33,153 nt of DNA, from contig JADGJT010000268.1 of NCBI GenBank assembly GCA_027604005.1, positions 1-33,153 of the forward strand, in the 5' to 3' direction. This DNA comes from Dinochytrium kinnereticum (Eukaryota > Chytridiomycota > Chytridiomycetes > Chytridiales > Chytridiaceae). The position numbers and the translations under genes were made by a program. Positions 29,730 through 33,153 of the stretch are shown piece after piece (the first letter of the stretch is position 1; every line of letters begins with the position of its first letter). Below the pieces are notes generated by a model that did no database searches, was not told where the DNA came from, and saw nothing but the letters and a program-made list of their open reading frames with translations.

Positions 29730-31591
29730 ATGCGCATCACAGACGACGCCATCCACCACCTCGTGCCTTGGCTCGATCGAAGGGACCTCGCTACTCTGAG
29801 GCTCATCGACCGTCAATGGAGCAGGATCGCTTCACAGGCACTCATGGCAACCCTCAGCTTCTCTCTCTACAAGAACGCAGAGCCCAAAACAGTTGCCCCA
29901 TTCCACGCCCTGCATCGTCGGTCCTCAGAGTCACTCCGCGCCGCCGCAAACGACCAGGAATGCAAGAGAAAGGCTTGCAGCAACCTTGAGAGAATCGATT
30001 TCTTCTTTGACTGTATTCTGAAGGATGTGGATCAATCGGACTCTTTGATGTGGATTCGTGAGCTGGACCTCACGGGTCTTTCGTTTCTCCCACCTCACGC
30101 CACAGATGGATGGTTTTCAGCGGACTCTGGCGCTAACCCCCTGACAATCAGCAACGTCAAGCACTGCATTCATGTCGACGCTGCTGCATCATCCCCGTCG
30201 CCTCTTCCCGCTGGTGCGGTTAAGGTGTCTGGAGACCGTGCATGTCACATTGTGGACCTCTCTTCACGATTGCCCATCCTGAGCACCCTGAAACTCAGAT
30301 CCGTGGACCTGGCGATTGTGCTCGCCATCCTCTCCTCCAACCGTAATCGTTCTGCGCGATCGTCTCAGCTGAGACGTCTTGAGATTTCCCATTGCCATGC
30401 TCCGATGCATGGTTCGATGGAGGCGCGGCGGTTGGCTGAGATGGCGGCTGAAAATGGATGCCTTGATGCGATGTCGAAGTTGACTTCCATATCTACTTCC
30501 ACTTGCGGGTCTACGTGTGAGAGGTGTCATCTTCCTGGCACTGTTCTTAGTGATGTTTTGGGGCCAGCACTTGGTTCGTCGATGCGGTCCATCACCTTTG
30601 GGGACTTTGGATGGTATATTTTCTTTTCTTTCTCTTCAATCGTTTTTTTGATTGTTTGTTTGTTGTTGTTTGTTTGTTGTTGTTCGTATGTTTTTTGTTT
30701 TTGTTTTTTTTTTTGCGATGCTGTTTACTCATTATCTGTTTCCTTCCTTCAAATTTGGTTTTTTAGGTCGTCCTTGAACGAAAAGCAAGAGGCGTGGAAG
30801 CTTTCATCACGTTGCGCAAATGTGCAGGAACTCCTCATGGTCGGGCAGTTTCAGCCTTTCTCCTCATTCGAGTCTATGTCGATGTTATTCTCAGCTTGGA
30901 AGCACTTGACTGCCGTTTCCTTCTCATATTACTCAGGTAAGCAGTCTCTCACCAACAAATATATATATATATATATATATATTGAAGCAGTTCTTCTCAC
31001 ACTTCTTAAACAGACGTCAACGATGCGATCGTAGCAACCCTCGCCACAACCTGCCCAAACCTCCAACACCTCTCTCTTCTCGTAGTCACCTACGACGAAA
31101 TAACCGACACCTCCATCCTTTCGATAGCAAAAGGCTGTCCACGTCTTAAAAGCCTCCTCCTCCACCCCGGAACGCGACCCTCCGACGGCGCATTGCTCAC
31201 CCTCATCCTCAGCCTTCCCCTTCTCGAATCGCTTCAACTCCCGGGAGCCGTGACAGAACGTACGCTCATGATATGTCTTTCTCGGTGTCAGCGGTTGCGA
31301 AATCTCAGCATCGGTGGTGGAGCGATCCCGTTGACACCTTCCGCGTTGTCTTGGATTGCGAGGCAGGGGTGTCGGTTGAAGGCGTTGAGGGTTCGGACGA
31401 GGGGGTTCAGGAAAGAGTGGATTGCGCCGTCTCTGGGTGGACCTGCGAGTCGGTTGAGGTTGGGGTATCGGTTGGATCTTGGGATGGGGTTTGTGGGGAA
31501 GGATGGTGTCTCGATTGTTTCTGCGTTGCTTCCGAATGCTGTTGTGGCCAGGTTGGAGTGGGATGCTTTTGAGCTGGTGCCTGTTAATTGA
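29730..31591 (+). CDS. F-box / leucine-rich-repeat-like protein
   Basis: Exons 29730-30613, 30767-30936 and 31014-31591 give 543 residues. The N-terminus (residues 2-45, ITDDAIHHLVPWLDRRDLAT then LRLIDRQWSRIAS) matches an F-box helix bundle. The remainder has leucine-rich-repeat-like strands (LPILSTLKLRSVDL, SSQLRRLEISHC, CPNLQHLSLLVVTY, CPRLKSLLLHPG, CQRLRNLSIGG) typical of FBXL proteins. Such proteins act as substrate adaptors of SCF ubiquitin ligases, with the F-box binding Skp1 and the LRRs binding the target; the target here is unknown. Intron 1 (153 bp, T-rich) happens to be open in frame, so retention would insert a hydrophobic 51-residue segment. Intron 2 (77 bp) contains an AT microsatellite. 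Repeat boundaries are loose and the LRR count is uncertain. Confidence 0.85.
30959..30982. repeat. (AT)12 microsatellite in an intron
   Basis: Twelve perfect AT units inside the second intron of the F-box gene, 22 bp after its donor site. Its length could affect splicing and would be a polymorphic marker. Confidence 0.9.
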
Positions 31592-31876
31592 GGATTGGTT
31601 TTAACATGAGACCAATTGACCTTTTCTTTTTTCTCTCCTCTGTTACTCACTTTAGTCTTCTCAGATAATATTTCTGCTTTTTTTAGTTTAATACCTGTTA
31701 ATAGCCTGTTCTTCTACTTCCTGCCATGTTGAGCCTTGTGTATAACCTGTTTTGGGCGTCCTTTGCTTCGATCCCCACCCACCTGCCTCCAACTTTCTTC
31801 ACTTAAAACCCCGTTCGATTGTGGGGCATCTCTTCAACCTCTTCCGTCTTTACGCACTTGAATAATAATAGTTCTC

Positions 31877-33153
31877 ATGAATGGCGCTTTATCAACGCGC
31901 TCTCTCTTTCAAGTCACTGAGTCCCTCAGTCGCTTGCACAACCGTCGAAAAAAAAAGAAGAATCCACAAAGGATGCTCGGACCTTCCTCCAGACCCATCA
32001 CGGCAGTCGCAGCCGCAGCCTGCACGCACCCCCACGCAGCACCCCTCCAAGCGGTCAAACGACATCTCCACTCTCACCAACACTCCCACCTCTCTTCATC
32101 AACCCGAACCCGCTCCCACCGTCCGCACCATCATCTTGTCTCCTCCTTCCACTCATCTGCGAGGACAAGGTCGACGGTTTCGACGGTGTTGAATCCGTTG
32201 GGGAATGTCGGTGAGCGGGTCGTGGAGGAGGTGGAGGCGAAAAGTGGAGGGAGGAAGGAGGATGGGGTTGTAAAGGAGGTGGGGGAGGTGGGGTCGTTGA
32301 AGGTTGAGTCGACCGCTGGAACAGTCGACGTGGAAGCAACCGCTGAGCTCGCCAACCCCATCAAACCATCACCCTCCACCATTAAACCTCTCAGCCTCAC
32401 TAAACCCAAAAGAATGAAGAAAACCCCGATCCAATCCTTTCTCGCAACCCTCACCTCCTCAACAACACCGACCACCCAAACAACAACCGCCCTCACACTC
32501 GAAGCCCAGAACCTCCTCTCCACCTACCCCTGGCTCTTAAGCACCCTCCCACCGCGTCCTCACCACCTGAACGAACCCCCACCCTCTCCAAGCACCATCC
32601 CAACATTCTGGTCGACCCTGAAACACCGACACCTCCTCCACCTGGGCACGGCAAGAGCCAAGCAAGCCCTCCACGACCCCGCCTACGAGTTCCCTCATGA
32701 TTTCCAAAAGGACGCGGGGAAAGTGGTGAGACGGTTGCTGGCGGTCCTATCGGACCCGGAGAAGGGTGGGGATGTTGACGCGTTGAAGGAGGTGATGATG
32801 GGACGACTTGCGCAGAGGTTTGCGGATGGGTTTCAGGAGTTGAATGGACGCGGGAGGAGGGTCGTGTTTGAGATTGAGGAGAGGGAGACGGTCGGTGTCA
32901 AGGTTTCGTCGCTTTATTTCACTTATGGGCCTTACCCTGTTCCTGAGGGGTACGTTGCTCAGTCTTGGTTGGGTCTGTTCACGATCATGATTCCACGTGA
33001 AGACGCGCAATTCATCTCTCATCCCCATCAGAAACGCGTGTTGAGGGCCGCGGAGGAGGATGGGGTTTATTTTAAGGTCCGTTGTCATGTTGACGCTCGC
33101 ATCGTGATGACGGTGATTGACTGTGCGACTGGGAAACCGGTGCTGAGGGATCG
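31877..33153 (+). CDS. Unrecognised protein with mitochondrial-type N-terminus, 3'-partial
   Basis: One uninterrupted frame runs from an ATG (first after an in-frame TGA at 31859) to the right edge, at least 425 codons. The N-terminus begins MNGALSTRSLFQVTESLSRL and continues HNRRKKKK, Arg/Ser/Lys-rich and mostly amphipathic, like a mitochondrial presequence; the KKKK cluster could also be a nuclear signal. A His/Ser/Pro-rich and then Thr-rich low-complexity region follows. From about residue 260 the sequence looks folded: helical RLLAVLSDPEKGG and FADGFQELNG, then VKVSSLYFTYGPYPVPEGYV, QSWLGLFTIMIPRED and VYFKVRCHVDARIVMTVIDC. The last blocks vaguely resemble Tim44/Mba1-like beta-sheet domains of mitochondrial membrane adaptors, but I cannot assign a family. 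The third codon position is strongly C-rich in the first half. Confidence 0.75.
   Translation, partial: MNGALSTRSLFQVTESLSRLHNRRKKKKNPQRMLGPSSRPITAVAAAACTHPHAAPLQAVKRHLHSHQHSHLSSSTRTRSHRPHHHLVSSFHSSARTRSTVSTVLNPLGNVGERVVEEVEAKSGGRKEDGVVKEVGEVGSLKVESTAGTVDVEATAELANPIKPSPSTIKPLSLTKPKRMKKTPIQSFLATLTSSTTPTTQTTTALTLEAQNLLSTYPWLLSTLPPRPHHLNEPPPSPSTIPTFWSTLKHRHLLHLGTARAKQALHDPAYEFPHDFQKDAGKVVRRLLAVLSDPEKGGDVDALKEVMMGRLAQRFADGFQELNGRGRRVVFEIEERETVGVKVSSLYFTYGPYPVPEGYVAQSWLGLFTIMIPREDAQFISHPHQKRVLRAAEEDGVYFKVRCHVDARIVMTVIDCATGKPVLRD

Overview
The window looks like nuclear DNA of an early-diverging, probably chytrid-type, fungus. Genes are interrupted by short introns (mostly 53-190 bp) with GTAAGT/GTGAGT-like donors and TAG/CAG acceptors. 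There are P-class PPR, AIM24, peroxisomal ABCD and ZNF277 genes, and four PAS-type histidine kinases, which suits zoosporic fungi that carry many hybrid kinases. The assignment rests on gene content and intron style only. I found no rRNA, tRNA, CRISPR or transposase.

Layout. Left flank: the 3' part of a PPR gene (+, runs off the left edge), a DUF1295/steroid-5-alpha-reductase-like membrane protein (+), a peroxisomal half ABC transporter (ABCD family, -) and a TRIC-type cation channel (-). Centre (8.8-23.2 kb): four paralogous soluble histidine kinases, here HK1 (-), HK2 (+), HK3 (+) and HK4 (-). Right flank: a ZNF277-like zinc-finger protein (-), AIM24 (-), a three-copy ~207-bp tandem repeat, an F-box/leucine-rich protein (+) and a gene with a mitochondrial-type N-terminus that is open to the right edge (+).

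The kinase cluster is the notable part. All four proteins have a PAS-like N-terminus, a CHEIRNPL H-box and an HATPase domain, and no membrane segment. HK1, HK2 and HK3 are interrupted by an intron at exactly the same phase-2 position, inside the Asn codon of the receiver's first loop. HK1 and HK3 have intact receivers, HK2 has a receiver with a broken Mg-binding site and lost MPRMDG loop, and HK4 has none. All four share an enlarged DHp hairpin loop, an enlarged ATP lid and two conserved cysteines in the DHp helices. This is a locally expanded signalling family at different stages of receiver decay, and it may work through mixed dimers or trans-phosphotransfer (inference).

Exon joins given in the evidence fields were derived by hand from splice-site motifs, reading-frame closure and protein continuity. 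No alignment or transcript data were available.
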